Assembly (NCBI GenBank): GCA_003054665.1
Contig: QAYY01000012.1
Coordinates: 62,001-126,000 of the forward strand
DNA from: Opitutaceae bacterium EW11
Lineage (GTDB): Bacteria; Verrucomicrobiota; Verrucomicrobiia; Opitutales; Opitutaceae
Direction: 5' to 3'
Length of the DNA stretch: 64,000 nucleotides
The position numbers and the translations under genes are program-made. Position 1 is the first letter of the stretch; every line of letters begins with the position of its first letter. This document shows positions 24,728 through 34,022 of the stretch, piece by piece. The notes beneath the pieces are model-generated. The model had not been told where the DNA came from. It made no database searches and saw only the letters and a program-made list of their open reading frames with translations.

Positions 24728-25171
24728 ATGGACTTTCGCATCTCCTCCGAGCCGCTCGATCCCGCCGGACTGAAGGCACGCCTTGCCGATCCCCGCGCCG
24801 GCGCCTGCGTCGTGTTCGAAGGCTGGGTCCGGCAAAACAACGAGGGACGCGAAGTCTCCGCGCTCGAATACGAGGCGTATCCCGAACTCGCGGAAAAGGA
24901 AGGCCGCCGGATTCTCGAGGAGGCGAAGCAACGTTTCTCCCTGCTCGGCGCGAGCGCCGTACACCGGACGGGCAAACTCGGGCTCGGCGACCTGGCGGTT
25001 TGGGTCGGCGTCGCCGCGGCACACCGCGACGCGGCATTCGAGGCCTGCCGCTACATCATCGACGAGACGAAGGCGCGCGTGCCGATCTGGAAAAAGGAGC
25101 ACTACCTCGAGGGCGAAAGCCAGTGGATCAACTGCGCCACGCGCTCCGGCTCGGAAAATCCGCCGCGCTGA
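24728..25171 (+). CDS. moaE: molybdopterin synthase large subunit MoaE
   Basis: A 147-residue catalytic subunit of molybdopterin synthase that converts cyclic pyranopterin monophosphate to molybdopterin using two MoaD thiocarboxylates. Typical segments are GACVVFEGWVRQNNEGREV, LEYEAYPELAEKE, AVHRTGKLGLGDLAVWVGVA, HRDAAFEACRYIIDETKARV and the catalytic PIWKKEHYLEG with its two lysines. It follows moaD after ten bases and closes the moe/moa series. Confidence 0.95.
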   Translation: MDFRISSEPLDPAGLKARLADPRAGACVVFEGWVRQNNEGREVSALEYEAYPELAEKEGRRILEEAKQRFSLLGASAVHRTGKLGLGDLAVWVGVAAAHRDAAFEACRYIIDETKARVPIWKKEHYLEGESQWINCATRSGSENPPR

Positions 25172-25208
25172 CTGGCGCCGCGGGCGCCTGCGGCTTTCTT
25201 CAGGCACC

Positions 25209-25601
25209 ATGAGTGAACGTGCCCGCCTCGTCGGCTCCGCCCCGGTTCTGCTCGTCCGCGACGTCGTGAAATCGGCGAACTACTACCGCGACGCTCTCGG
25301 TTTCACCTACGATCGCTTTTGGGGCGACCCTCCGGCGTTTGTCATCCTGAGCCGCGACGGCATGCATCTGATGCTCGACCAAGCTCCCGCGGGCCACGTC
25401 ATCGTCCCCAACTGGCAGGTCGACGAGAACATCTGGAACGTGTATTTCTGGGTCACCGACGCGGATGCGCTGCTCGCGGAGTTTCGTCAGCGCGGCGCAC
25501 GGATCGACTACGACATCCACGACAAGCCCTACAAGATCCGGGAGTTTGGGATTCAGGATCTCGACGGCTACGACGTCGCGTTCGGCCATCCCATCGGTTG
25601 A
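25209..25601 (+). CDS. VOC/glyoxalase-bleomycin-resistance family protein
   Basis: A 130-residue single VOC-fold protein. Two beta-alpha-beta-beta-beta units are visible: one from VLLVRDVVKSANYYRDALGF with FVILSRDGMHLML, the other from IWNVYFWVTDADALLAEFRQRG to the C-terminal IREFGIQDLDGYDVAFGHP. The last segment carries the Asp-Gly and Glu/Asp pattern found at metal sites in the superfamily. Members range from isomerases to antibiotic-binding proteins, so no specific reaction can be given. It is 37 bp after moaE on the same strand and convergent with the next gene. Confidence 0.85.
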   Translation: MSERARLVGSAPVLLVRDVVKSANYYRDALGFTYDRFWGDPPAFVILSRDGMHLMLDQAPAGHVIVPNWQVDENIWNVYFWVTDADALLAEFRQRGARIDYDIHDKPYKIREFGIQDLDGYDVAFGHPIG

Positions 25602-25623
25602 GGCGATTTGAGCCGAAGCCGCC

Positions 25624-26715
25624 TTATTCTCCCTCGTCGAACGAAGGCAGACCGGACAGCGGCGACTCCACGCTGAGTCGGATCGACTCGAGGTTCTCCC
25701 GGATCAGATCGCCCATCGACTCGCAGCGCAGGTATTCGCCGCGGCCGTAGTGCTCGGCCAGCGCCTCGCGCAGCTCGAGAACGTTCTCGCGCGGAGCGAT
25801 CGCGTCGCCCGCCATCGTTTTCAGCAGGCTGTCGAGGCGCTCCTCGATGATGGCTTTTCGCTGGAGCATCAGCACCTGCTCCTCGCGCTGGTACTGGCGC
25901 GCCGTCTCGACCCGGAGGTGTTTGATGCAAAAGAGCGCCAGCGGCTGGTTGTCCTTGAAGAACTGCGGCCGGTAGAGGTTCATCCGGCCCTCGTAGGACT
26001 GCTGGTCGAAATCCATGGCGCGGATACGAATCTGGGCGCCCTCGAAATCCGGCGTGATCACGACGACGAAGTTGTAGGCGCGCATGTCGCCCAGGAGGCG
26101 CACGAAACAGCGCTCGTTGAACTTCACCAGTTCCTTCGCGACGCGGATGGGGCGAAGCTCGTCGCTGTGCAGCCAGCGAGCGATGAAGACGTCGCCCGGA
26201 ATCCCGGCGATGTGCTCTTCGACCAGCGTGTCGCCGCAGGTCAGGTAGTGGAGGCGGTTGGGCGAGAGCAGGTGCTCCAGCTCGAGACCGTAGACGCGCG
26301 AGGCGTCGCCGCGCTTGATGTAGAAGTGGTCCGGGTTGTCGTTGTACGCATTGACGATCCGAATACGAAACGGCGCCGAGTTCCCGAAGGCGCAGTAGTC
26401 GATGCGGTCGACGTAGAGGTGCCGCATCACCGACAGGTCGCCGTCGACGCGAAGCAGCGCGTAGATCCGCTTCAGGTCCTCGTGCAGCGAGTCCATCTCG
26501 AGCCGGTCGTACACCACGGTTTCCCAGAGGGTCGGTCTTCCCTGGGCGTCGTGCAGCGGAGCCGACTCGATAAACGATCGCAGCCGCTCATAACGCACCG
26601 GCACGTCCCGCTCCCGGCGGTATCGCCGCAGATAGCTCCGCAGTCCTTCCGTGATCGGAAAGCTCGGCTTTTTCATCTGCGTGAAACGGCTCGGAGAGCC
26701 CTGGGAGGAACCCAT
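25624..26715 (-). CDS. protein-kinase-like fold protein of unknown function
   Basis: A 363-residue soluble protein that I cannot place in a named family. Its central part has a series resembling a kinase-like fold: a lysine on a strand (FYIKRGD, K134), a Glu-bearing helix (VYGLELEHLL, E145/E147), a hinge-like TLVEEHIAG and a catalytic-loop-like LLGDMRAYNFVV with D210-x4-N215. Then comes a metal-binding-type RAMDFDQ with D235-F236-D237. The same order is seen in aminoglycoside-kinase-like and related proteins. The first about 95 and last about 110 residues are helical and charged. An alternative start at 26676 (MKKPSF) is equally plausible. The kinase reading is inference from motifs only. Confidence 0.65.
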   Translation of the reverse strand: MGSSQGSPSRFTQMKKPSFPITEGLRSYLRRYRRERDVPVRYERLRSFIESAPLHDAQGRPTLWETVVYDRLEMDSLHEDLKRIYALLRVDGDLSVMRHLYVDRIDYCAFGNSAPFRIRIVNAYNDNPDHFYIKRGDASRVYGLELEHLLSPNRLHYLTCGDTLVEEHIAGIPGDVFIARWLHSDELRPIRVAKELVKFNERCFVRLLGDMRAYNFVVVITPDFEGAQIRIRAMDFDQQSYEGRMNLYRPQFFKDNQPLALFCIKHLRVETARQYQREEQVLMLQRKAIIEERLDSLLKTMAGDAIAPRENVLELREALAEHYGRGEYLRCESMGDLIRENLESIRLSVESPLSGLPSFDEGE

Positions 26716-26868
26716 GAGGCGACGGTGAGAGCCCCTCCTCGGCCTGGCAACGGCGGATCCCGGCTGCCGGGCTGCGTCGGAAACGGGGTTGGCAAAATTC
26801 GGCTAAACCCCTCGTCCGGCGGATTTCGCCTCGTGTCTGCAGGCGAAAAATCCAAGATCTGGCAGCCG

Positions 26869-27219
26869 ATGTTCCTCCTCGCCGTCAGTGCATTGGACAA
26901 AGCCGCAAGCATCCCTCCGTCGTTCTGGTTCAAGGTTGCCGGCGGCATTCTGGCTTTCCTGGTCGCCGTGGTGATTCTCCGGAAGGTACTGCAGATGAAT
27001 AAATTCCTCATCGGAATTGTCTGCTTCGTCGCCTTCGGCATCGTCGGCTTCAGTTGGATCTACAATCGCAACGAGCCGGCATTCCTGACGCCGGTGATCG
27101 ACCGCATCGCGCCGTTCTTCCCGTCCAAGGGCGGATACGAAATTCGTCAGGCGGAGGAGCCGGGGCAGAAAACAAAAGCGCCCGCTTCCAAGCCACCGGC
27201 CAAGAAGCCGAGCCGCTGA
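26869..27219 (+). CDS. small membrane protein with Lys/Pro-rich tail, unknown function
   Basis: A 116-residue protein with two transmembrane segments (FKVAGGILAFLVAVVILRKV and FLIGIVCFVAFGIVGFSWIY) joined by a short basic loop. A soluble region contains TPVIDRIAPFFPSKGG, and the C-terminus is rich in Lys, Pro and Ala (KTKAPASKPPAKKPSR). I do not recognise a family. The ATG at 26869 is just before the first helix; the open frame extends upstream only antisense to the neighbouring gene. It lies 117 bp upstream of gnd on the same strand. Confidence 0.6.
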   Translation: MFLLAVSALDKAASIPPSFWFKVAGGILAFLVAVVILRKVLQMNKFLIGIVCFVAFGIVGFSWIYNRNEPAFLTPVIDRIAPFFPSKGGYEIRQAEEPGQKTKAPASKPPAKKPSR

Positions 27220-27336
27220 TCCCGCCATTGGCTGCAAACGGCAGCTACTGCCTGCCAGCAGGCGCCGGAAAAGGACACGTGACCGCGATTTTGAGGTGGT
27301 TTTTGCGGACGGTTCCGCCTACCTCAAAAGCCCCTT

Positions 27337-28839
27337 ATGCCTAAAGCCCTTTCCGACATCGGACTCATCGGCCTAGCGGTCATGGGTCAGAATCTCGCCC
27401 TGAACATCGCCGACCACGGTTTTCAGATTTCGGTCTTCAATCGCACGACCGCCACGATGGAAAAGTTCGTGGCCGACAACCCCAACACTCCGGGAGGCGT
27501 GGTCGGGGCCAAGACGCTGGAGGAGTTCGTGCAGTCGCTCGCGAAGCCCCGCAAGATCGTCATTCTCGTCAAGGCGGGCAGCGCGACGGACGCGGTGATC
27601 GACAGCCTCATCCCGCTCCTCGAACAGGGCGACATCGTGATCGACGGCGGCAATGCGCTCTGGACGGATACGATCCGGCGCGAAAAGGCGCTCAAGGAAA
27701 AGGGTCTCCGTTTTGTCGGGAGCGGCGTCTCCGGCGGCGAAGAGGGCGCGCGTTTCGGCCCCGCTCTCATGCCCGGAGGCGACTTCAGCTCCTGGCAGGA
27801 ACTCAAGCCCATCTGGGAAGCGATCGCAGCCAAGGTCGACGGCAAGACGGGACGTCCGCTCCTCGGCGCGGCCCCCGGCAAGCCCGTCGTCGGCGGTGTG
27901 CCGTGCACGACCTACATCGGCGAAAACGGCGCGGGCCACTACGTGAAGATGGTCCACAACGGCATCGAGTACGGCGACATGCAGATGATCTGTGAGGCCT
28001 ACTCGCTGATGTCCGGCCTCCTCGGACTCAAAGCCAAGGAAATGGGCGAGATCTTCGCCGACTGGAACACGGGGGCCCTCGACAGCTTCCTCATCGAGAT
28101 CACGGCGGACATCCTGAAGCAGAAGGATCCCGCGTCGAAGAAAGCGTTCGTCGACGTGGTGCTCGACACCGCCGGGCAGAAAGGCACCGGCAAATGGACT
28201 TCGACCAACGCCCTCGACATGGGCGTGCCGGCTCCGACGATCGCCGAGGCCGTGTTTGCCCGCTGCATCTCCGCCATCAAGGACGAGCGCGTCGCCGCCT
28301 CGAAAATTCTCAAGGGCCCCAAGGCCAAGTACCGCGGCTCCAAGAAAGCCCTCGTGCAGGCGATCCACGACGCCCTCTACTGCTCGAAGATCTGCTCGTA
28401 CGCGCAGGGCTTCCAGCTCATGCGCCAGGCCCAAAAGGAGTTCAACTGGAAGCTGAACTTCGGCGAGATCGCCCAGATCTGGCGCGGCGGTTGCATCATC
28501 CGCGCGGCCTTCCTCCAGAAGATCACCGAGGCCTATGCGCGCAAGCCGGACCTCGCGAACCTGCTCCTCGACCCGTACTTCAACAAGACGGTGAAGAACG
28601 CGCAGGAAAACTGGCGCAAGGTCATCGCCCTCGCCGCGCAGTGCGGCGTGCCGGTGCCGACGTTCAGCTCCGCCCTCGCCTACTACGACAGCTACCGCTC
28701 GGCCCGCCTGCCGGCCAACCTGCTCCAGGCGCAGCGCGACTACTTCGGCGCGCACACCTACGAACGCGTCGACCAGCCCCGCGGGAAGTTTTTCCACGTC
28801 GACTGGCCCGAGCCGACCCGCCCGCAGATCGAGGCCTGA
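27337..28839 (+). CDS. gnd: 6-phosphogluconate dehydrogenase, decarboxylating
   Basis: A 500-residue enzyme of the oxidative pentose phosphate pathway that converts 6-phosphogluconate and NADP to ribulose 5-phosphate and CO2. The coenzyme fold begins with [21 protein letters not shown] and [19 protein letters not shown] and the substrate segment [21 protein letters not shown] follow, then the catalytic lysine region [19 protein letters not shown]. The C-terminal helical domain includes KGTGKWTS and [11 protein letters not shown]. Full length (long homodimeric form). The DUF5069-kinase fusion encoded at 2991 could produce its substrate. A strong terminator follows 35 bp after the stop. Confidence 0.97.
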   Translation: MPKALSDIGLIGLAVMGQNLALNIADHGFQISVFNRTTATMEKFVADNPNTPGGVVGAKTLEEFVQSLAKPRKIVILVKAGSATDAVIDSLIPLLEQGDIVIDGGNALWTDTIRREKALKEKGLRFVGSGVSGGEEGARFGPALMPGGDFSSWQELKPIWEAIAAKVDGKTGRPLLGAAPGKPVVGGVPCTTYIGENGAGHYVKMVHNGIEYGDMQMICEAYSLMSGLLGLKAKEMGEIFADWNTGALDSFLIEITADILKQKDPASKKAFVDVVLDTAGQKGTGKWTSTNALDMGVPAPTIAEAVFARCISAIKDERVAASKILKGPKAKYRGSKKALVQAIHDALYCSKICSYAQGFQLMRQAQKEFNWKLNFGEIAQIWRGGCIIRAAFLQKITEAYARKPDLANLLLDPYFNKTVKNAQENWRKVIALAAQCGVPVPTFSSALAYYDSYRSARLPANLLQAQRDYFGAHTYERVDQPRGKFFHVDWPEPTRPQIEA

Positions 28840-28874
28840 TCCCGCGATCTGCTGTAGTCAGAATCTCCTTACAC

Positions 28875-28901
28875 GGCCCGCTTCGGCGGGCCTTTTTTTT
28901 T
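28875..28901 (+). terminator. intrinsic terminator of gnd
   Basis: A perfect stem GGCCCGC/GCGGGCC closed by a TTCG tetraloop (28875-28892) is followed by nine T residues. This is a textbook Rho-independent terminator in the plus direction, 35 bp after the gnd stop. Confidence 0.95.
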
Positions 28902-28942
28902 GAGGCCCGCCGATCGTACGACCTGCCGCCGGTGCCCGCGGT

Positions 28943-30352
28943 CTACTTCGCGCCAGCAACGGCTGCGATGACGGCGTCGTAGGCAGGCTTGCGCTGCAAC
29001 TTGTCGTCGAGCAACAGCGGGTGGGACTGACGGCGCCAGGACTCCCCATCGTCCACCCCCCAGAAAGTCACGCGCGTGATCGCGGTCCGGTTCTTGAGAA
29101 ACACAGAAAAGATGTCGGCGTAGCGCTGCGCCAGATCGCGCTGCTGGGCGGCGGTCAGCGGGGGAGGCGGCGGGCCGGCCGGGCGTCCCCCGAAAGGCTG
29201 GGCCAGCAACTCCTCGAGGGCCGCACGTTGGTGTTCGTCGAGCAGCTTATCCAGGGCGTCTTTCGTGTCTTCGCGGACTTCTCCGATGCGATGAAACTCG
29301 CGCGCTATGACCGCAGCAGCGATCTCCTGCTGGGCTTTGTCGAATATCGGCTCGATCCGGGCCGCTTGGGCATCGGTCACCCCGACCTTCTCCTTCAACA
29401 CCGATATCTCCGGAAAAAAACGCGGCAGCGGCCGGTTGCCGGTGTTGGCGTCGACAGCGCCGGAGACGTGACCGTCGCGGATGGCTTCGACGTCGAGTTC
29501 GGTGATCATCACCTTCAGGCCAAGGTCCGCGAACAGCTTGATCGTCTCGTCGATCTTGGCGGCGGTGGGCGTGGTCAGATTGTAGTGACCCTGCAGACCG
29601 ATGCCGTCGATGTGGGCGCCTTGCTCGCGCAAGTAGTGAACCAGCTCGACCGCCCGCGTGCGTTTGGCGTCATCGGCGTCGAGATTGTAGTCGTTGTAAT
29701 AAAGCTCCGCGCCGGGATCGGCTTCGTGGGCCCACTTGAACGCCAGAGCGATGTACTCCTTGCCGATCAGACGATAAAAAACGGAGTTCCGGTACTCGCC
29801 GCTGCCATCCGCGATCGCTTCGTTGACGACATCCCAGCCGCGCACCTTGCCTTTAAAATGGGTGGCGACGGTCCGCACATGGTTCTCCAGGCGGGCGAGC
29901 AGCACTTCCTTCGTGAGCGTTTCTTGCCCGGGTTCGGGTTTGGCGACCCAGGAAGGCAGCTGCGCGTGCCAGCAGAGATTATGGCCGATCACGACCAGGT
30001 TGTGGCGCTGGCAGAAATCGACGAACTTGTCGCCACGAGCGAAGCGAAACGTGTTCGGCTTCGGCTCGACGACCTCCCACTTCATGTCGTTCTCGGCCGT
30101 GGCACAGTCGAACTCGCGGGTGATGAGGGCCGTGAGGACCGGATCCTGACCGCTGTATTGCCGGGCGTTGAGCGCGGCCCCCACGAGAAAATACGGGCCG
30201 TAGCTGCCCTTGAGCGAGGCGGAGGCCGGTGCGGGAAGAGCAACCGGAGAGGCCTCTTCGGCGGCGGGTTCCGCCCGGATCACGGAGCCGAGGGCAAGCA
30301 GCCCGGCGAAGGCCGAAGCGGATAGACGGAGACGGAATTGCGAGAAGTACAT
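28943..30352 (-). CDS. GH10 endo-xylanase with helical insertion
   Basis: A 469-residue exported glycoside hydrolase family 10 enzyme. Residues 1-27 are a signal peptide. The TIM-barrel motifs are VGAALNA, ATAENDMKWEV, VIGHNLCWHAQLPSW, the acid/base Glu178 in WDVVNEA, the nucleophile Glu285 in MITELDVEA and the last strand VTFWGVDDGESW at about 428-439. Between nucleophile and last strand, where GH10 enzymes have roughly 40 residues, this one has about 145. Residues about 315-405 are a charged helical stretch (VTDAQAARIEPIF, LDEHQRAALEELL) with a Pro-rich link, resembling LTxxQ-type helices of Spy/CpxP-like proteins. Catalytic residues are intact. A 32-bp regulatory element lies upstream. Confidence 0.9.
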   Translation of the reverse strand: MYFSQFRLRLSASAFAGLLALGSVIRAEPAAEEASPVALPAPASASLKGSYGPYFLVGAALNARQYSGQDPVLTALITREFDCATAENDMKWEVVEPKPNTFRFARGDKFVDFCQRHNLVVIGHNLCWHAQLPSWVAKPEPGQETLTKEVLLARLENHVRTVATHFKGKVRGWDVVNEAIADGSGEYRNSVFYRLIGKEYIALAFKWAHEADPGAELYYNDYNLDADDAKRTRAVELVHYLREQGAHIDGIGLQGHYNLTTPTAAKIDETIKLFADLGLKVMITELDVEAIRDGHVSGAVDANTGNRPLPRFFPEISVLKEKVGVTDAQAARIEPIFDKAQQEIAAAVIAREFHRIGEVREDTKDALDKLLDEHQRAALEELLAQPFGGRPAGPPPPPLTAAQQRDLAQRYADIFSVFLKNRTAITRVTFWGVDDGESWRRQSHPLLLDDKLQRKPAYDAVIAAVAGAK

Positions 30353-30509
30353 GGTGGAAGATCGAATGACGCGGCGATTAGCGCACGAGTTCGCCGGGCG
30401 CAAAAAGAAGCCCGGTCCATAACTAGACCAAATGCGGTGGCCCGCGCGCCTCGAGTCGCCGATCGGCCTTGGCACCAGGCGCGAATTGTCCCAGCGGAGA
30501 ACGGCCGCA

Positions 30510-30541
30510 CTTAACGAGGTCAGTTCGGCGGAGATCGTGCC
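30510..30541 (+). promoter_or_regulatory. copy 4 of the 32-bp LacI-regulon element
   Basis: Within the 370-bp gap between the divergent GH10 and GH5 genes, this 32-bp stretch (begins CTTAACGAGGTCAG, ends TCGTGCC) matches the element upstream of the TonB receptor at 23 of 32 positions when read towards the gene. It points at the large GH5 gene, 181 bp ahead. The rest of the gap (30353-30509 and 30542-30722) shows no further gene or structure that I can name. Confidence 0.55.
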
Positions 30542-30722
30542 GTGCGCGATGTCGGCTATGCGTGCGGGGAAGCTCGAGGCCGCAGGCGCCCCCAGCGCGG
30601 GTCTCGAGCGCCCGATACCCGCGCCCCTCAATCCCCCGCTCGCCCTTCGCCGTTTCAGCCGCGTTCTTCGTCGGGAAAAACGCGGCTGCGCCGTGCTTCC
30701 CGAGCCCGTCCCCGCCCCGCCC

Positions 30723-33700
30723 ATGAAATCAAAAGCCGTCCGTCTGTTCGGTTTCGTCGTCCTACTCGGGACGATTCTGTCTCCGCTGGTCCCCGCCTCT
30801 TCTCCCACGATGATCGGCGCCAACATCGCCGGCGGCGATTTCACCAACTCGTTTCCCGGCGTGCTGGGCACGGATTACTGGTATCCACGCCCCGCCGACA
30901 TCGACATGGCCAAGGCCATCGGGATCGAACTCGTGCGCGTGCCGATCAAATGGGAGCGCATCCAGCGCGATACCAGTGGCGTCCTGGACGCGACGCTCTG
31001 GAACGCCGATCTGGTCGCGCTCAAGCAATCCGTCACGCAGATGGAGTCGCGCGGCATGAGAGTCATCCTCGATCTGCACAACTACGGCCGGCGAAATTTC
31101 ACCGTGGGGACGACGTCGACCCCGTACTACATCGGCTCGACCCAGCTGCCGGTCAGCGAATTCGCCCGCGTGTGGCGGCTGCTGGCGGATCAGTTCAAGG
31201 ATCGTCCCTCGATCTGGGGCTACGATCTCATGAACGAGCCGATGTCCATCCCCACCGACCAGCTCGTGACCTATTATCAGGCTGCGGTGAACGCGATCCG
31301 CGAGGTCGATATGAAAACCGCGATCATCCTGGAAGGCGGTCCCGGATCCAATCACGCCTCGGCCTGGCTGACGACCGGCGCGCCGCTCCTCGGGGTCACC
31401 GATCCTGCGAACAACCTCATCTATTCGGCGCACTGCTACACGGACCGGGACCAGAGCGGCTCGTGGACCCACGGCGTCACCGTGGCCGGCGAGCTGGTCG
31501 GCACGGGCAAACCGTACGGCACGCTCGAGGCGGCATACAACGTGGGCGTCGATCGCGTGAAGCCGTTCGTCGACTGGTGTGTGGCCAACCAGGTGCGCGG
31601 GCTCCTGGGCGAGTACGCGTCTCCCTACAAGACCGATCAGGCCAACTGGGACATCATCACCCAGCGCTTGCTCGCCTATGTCGTCGACAACGGCAACGGC
31701 CTGGTCTCCGCCACGCAGTGGGCCCACGGCGGCATCGCCCTCACCAGCGAGCCCCGCATGCTTCCGCGCGCCGACAACAGCATGCCGTCGTTGCAGCAGA
31801 CGATCCTGCCATCGTACTTCAGCGGCATCGGCACGAACTTCTGGCAAACGTTCACGTGGTACAGCGACGCGATCGCCACCACCGCCGACTACTCTTTTGC
31901 CTACGCCTTTCCCTCGGCCAACGTCACCATCGCGGCCGACGACACGTCGAGCCCGCAATCCGGCGCAAAAGCGATCAAGGTGACGTACACCCTCCCGGCG
32001 GGCGTGCCCGGCGGCGGCGGCCTCCACACGCGCGGACCGCTCGCCGATGGCGCGGTCGGCGGCGTCGACATTCGGCGCAGCGCCCTGGCCGGCCACGTTC
32101 TGTCGTTCTACGCCAAAGGCACGTCCGGCGCCGTCGTCTCCGTCACACTGGGCAAAACCAGCAACGCGAGCGGCATCGACTCCGGTTCCGATACCGGCAC
32201 GGGCAACTGGATCAACCTCGCCAGCCTGTCGCCCCTCACGAGCAGCTATCAGCTCTACCAGATTCCGCTCAGCTCGATCCTCAACGCCCAAGTCACCGGC
32301 AACGAACGCGTGCAGCGGTTCCGCTTCACGGTCGGTCCTTCCGACGGAGTCAGCCGCGAGGTGTTTTTCGATCGCATCACGATCGGTCTCGCCACGACCA
32401 ACACGAGCCCGGCGGTCACCGTCCAAACCGCGACGGGAGCCACGTCGTTCCCCACCGGCCAGAGCGTCTCGTTGATCGCCAACGCCACCGACTCCGACGC
32501 GGGAGACGGCATCGACTACGTGGAATTCTACGCCGACGACGCGAAGATCGGTCTGGACGACACCGCGCCGTACACGTGGACGACCACCCTCGCGACGCCG
32601 GGCACCGTCCAGATCAAAGCCATCGCCTTCGACTCGCATGGCGTCGCCGGACAATCCGCGCCGCTCACCCTCACCGCCACGGGCATGGCCCCCGTACCCA
32701 CCGGCCTGACGGCCACGGCCGGCAACGCCCAGGCGGAGCTCTCCTGGACCGGCGCGCTCGCCGCCGTCAGCTACCGGATCAAACGCTCCACTACCTCCGG
32801 CGGACCTTACCTCACGGTGGGCACGTCGACGAGTACCAGCTTCGTCGATACAGGACTGACCAACGACACGACGTTCTACTACGTCGTCTGCGGTGTGCGC
32901 AGCGACGGCAACGAGACCGGCAACTCCAGCCAAGTGAGCGTCCGGCCCCGCGCCGTCACCGTGCCGCCCGTGACCTTGATCGTCGACAACACCAACACCG
33001 CCGTCACGCGGCTCCCGACCACGGCGGACTGGGTGACGAGCACGTCCAGCACGGGGATCTACGGTTCGAACTACTACCACGACAACAACACCGGCGCGAC
33101 GGGTGGAAAGAGCGTCGTGTACGCCCCGAACCTTCCCGCCGCGGGCATCTACACCGTGTCCATGCGCTGGCCGGCCCAGAGTAACCGCGCGAGCAATACG
33201 CCGGTCGACATTCACCATGCGAGCGGCACGGCGACCACCACGGTGAACGAGCGGATCAACGGCGGCACGTGGATGACGCTCGGGACCTTCTCCTTCAACG
33301 CCGGCACAGCAGGTACCGTGGTGATTCGCAACGACGGCGCCGACGGCTACGTCGTGGCGGATGCGGTGCAGTTTGCCAACGCCTCCGACACGGCGGCACC
33401 GGTGCTCACGCTTCCGGTGAACATGAGCGTGCCTGCGACGAGCGCCGACGGCGCGCAAGCCGCGTTCACCGCCACGGCCGTCGATGCGGTCAGCGGCTCC
33501 GTCCCGGTCAGTTTCAGCCCCGCCTGCAACAGCCTATTCCCGCTCGGCACCACGACCGTCACCGCCACGGCCACCGACCAAGCGGGCAACGTCGCCACGG
33601 GCACGTTCACCGTCACCGTCGTCGCGTCGCCTCCCACGATCATTACGGAACCGGCGCCCCAGACCGCCACGGTCGGTGACTCGGTGACGTTCACCGTTGC

Positions 33701-33887
33701 GGCGAGCGGCGCCCCGGCGCCCACCTACCAATGGCTGAAAAACGGCGCGACCATTTCTGGTGCCACTGCCAGCACGCTCGCGCTCAACAGCGTCACGACT
33801 TCGGATGCCGCGAAGTACGCGGTCCGGGTGACAAACCTCGCCGGAGAAGTCACCACCGCCGGCGCCGCTCTGCTCGTGAACAACTGA
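30723..33887 (+). CDS. multidomain GH5 cellulase/mannanase-type hydrolase
   Basis: A 1054-residue secreted enzyme. After a signal peptide (about 1-26) comes a GH5 catalytic domain to about residue 385, with LVRVPIKWERI, ILDLHNYGRR, the acid/base Glu172 in YDLMNEP and the nucleophile Glu297 in LLGEYASPY. Then follow six accessory modules. A beta-sandwich CBM-like region (about 390-558) and an Ig-like module (about 560-650, SVSLIANATDSDAG) come first. FN3 (about 655-745), a golvesin-type carbohydrate-associated module (about 747-885, NYYHDNNTGATGGKSVVYAP), a HYR module (about 888-965) and a C-terminal Ig-like module (968-1054) complete it. Substrate is a beta-linked glucan or mannan; which one is not clear. 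It is preceded by a 32-bp regulatory element. Confidence 0.9.
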   Translation: MKSKAVRLFGFVVLLGTILSPLVPASSPTMIGANIAGGDFTNSFPGVLGTDYWYPRPADIDMAKAIGIELVRVPIKWERIQRDTSGVLDATLWNADLVALKQSVTQMESRGMRVILDLHNYGRRNFTVGTTSTPYYIGSTQLPVSEFARVWRLLADQFKDRPSIWGYDLMNEPMSIPTDQLVTYYQAAVNAIREVDMKTAIILEGGPGSNHASAWLTTGAPLLGVTDPANNLIYSAHCYTDRDQSGSWTHGVTVAGELVGTGKPYGTLEAAYNVGVDRVKPFVDWCVANQVRGLLGEYASPYKTDQANWDIITQRLLAYVVDNGNGLVSATQWAHGGIALTSEPRMLPRADNSMPSLQQTILPSYFSGIGTNFWQTFTWYSDAIATTADYSFAYAFPSANVTIAADDTSSPQSGAKAIKVTYTLPAGVPGGGGLHTRGPLADGAVGGVDIRRSALAGHVLSFYAKGTSGAVVSVTLGKTSNASGIDSGSDTGTGNWINLASLSPLTSSYQLYQIPLSSILNAQVTGNERVQRFRFTVGPSDGVSREVFFDRITIGLATTNTSPAVTVQTATGATSFPTGQSVSLIANATDSDAGDGIDYVEFYADDAKIGLDDTAPYTWTTTLATPGTVQIKAIAFDSHGVAGQSAPLTLTATGMAPVPTGLTATAGNAQAELSWTGALAAVSYRIKRSTTSGGPYLTVGTSTSTSFVDTGLTNDTTFYYVVCGVRSDGNETGNSSQVSVRPRAVTVPPVTLIVDNTNTAVTRLPTTADWVTSTSSTGIYGSNYYHDNNTGATGGKSVVYAPNLPAAGIYTVSMRWPAQSNRASNTPVDIHHASGTATTTVNERINGGTWMTLGTFSFNAGTAGTVVIRNDGADGYVVADAVQFANASDTAAPVLTLPVNMSVPATSADGAQAAFTATAVDAVSGSVPVSFSPACNSLFPLGTTTVTATATDQAGNVATGTFTVTVVASPPTIITEPAPQTATVGDSVTFTVAASGAPAPTYQWLKNGATISGATASTLALNSVTTSDAAKYAVRVTNLAGEVTTAGAALLVNN

Positions 33888-34022
33888 GTCGGCCCCATGA
33901 GCGCGCCGCGCATGAGCCATGGATGGCGAATGGCGGCGTGCTCCGTGAAAGCCCGTGACATCGCGGTGCGACCGCGGCATGCCTGCCGCTCAACGGCTCG
34001 CGCGAAAACTCTCCTCGCCTGA

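Noticed and set aside
33980-34011. Fifth copy of the 32-bp element before the second GH5 gene
   Set aside because: Only the first nine bases (CTCAACGGC) resemble the element; the rest does not match and the distance to the start codon is too short.
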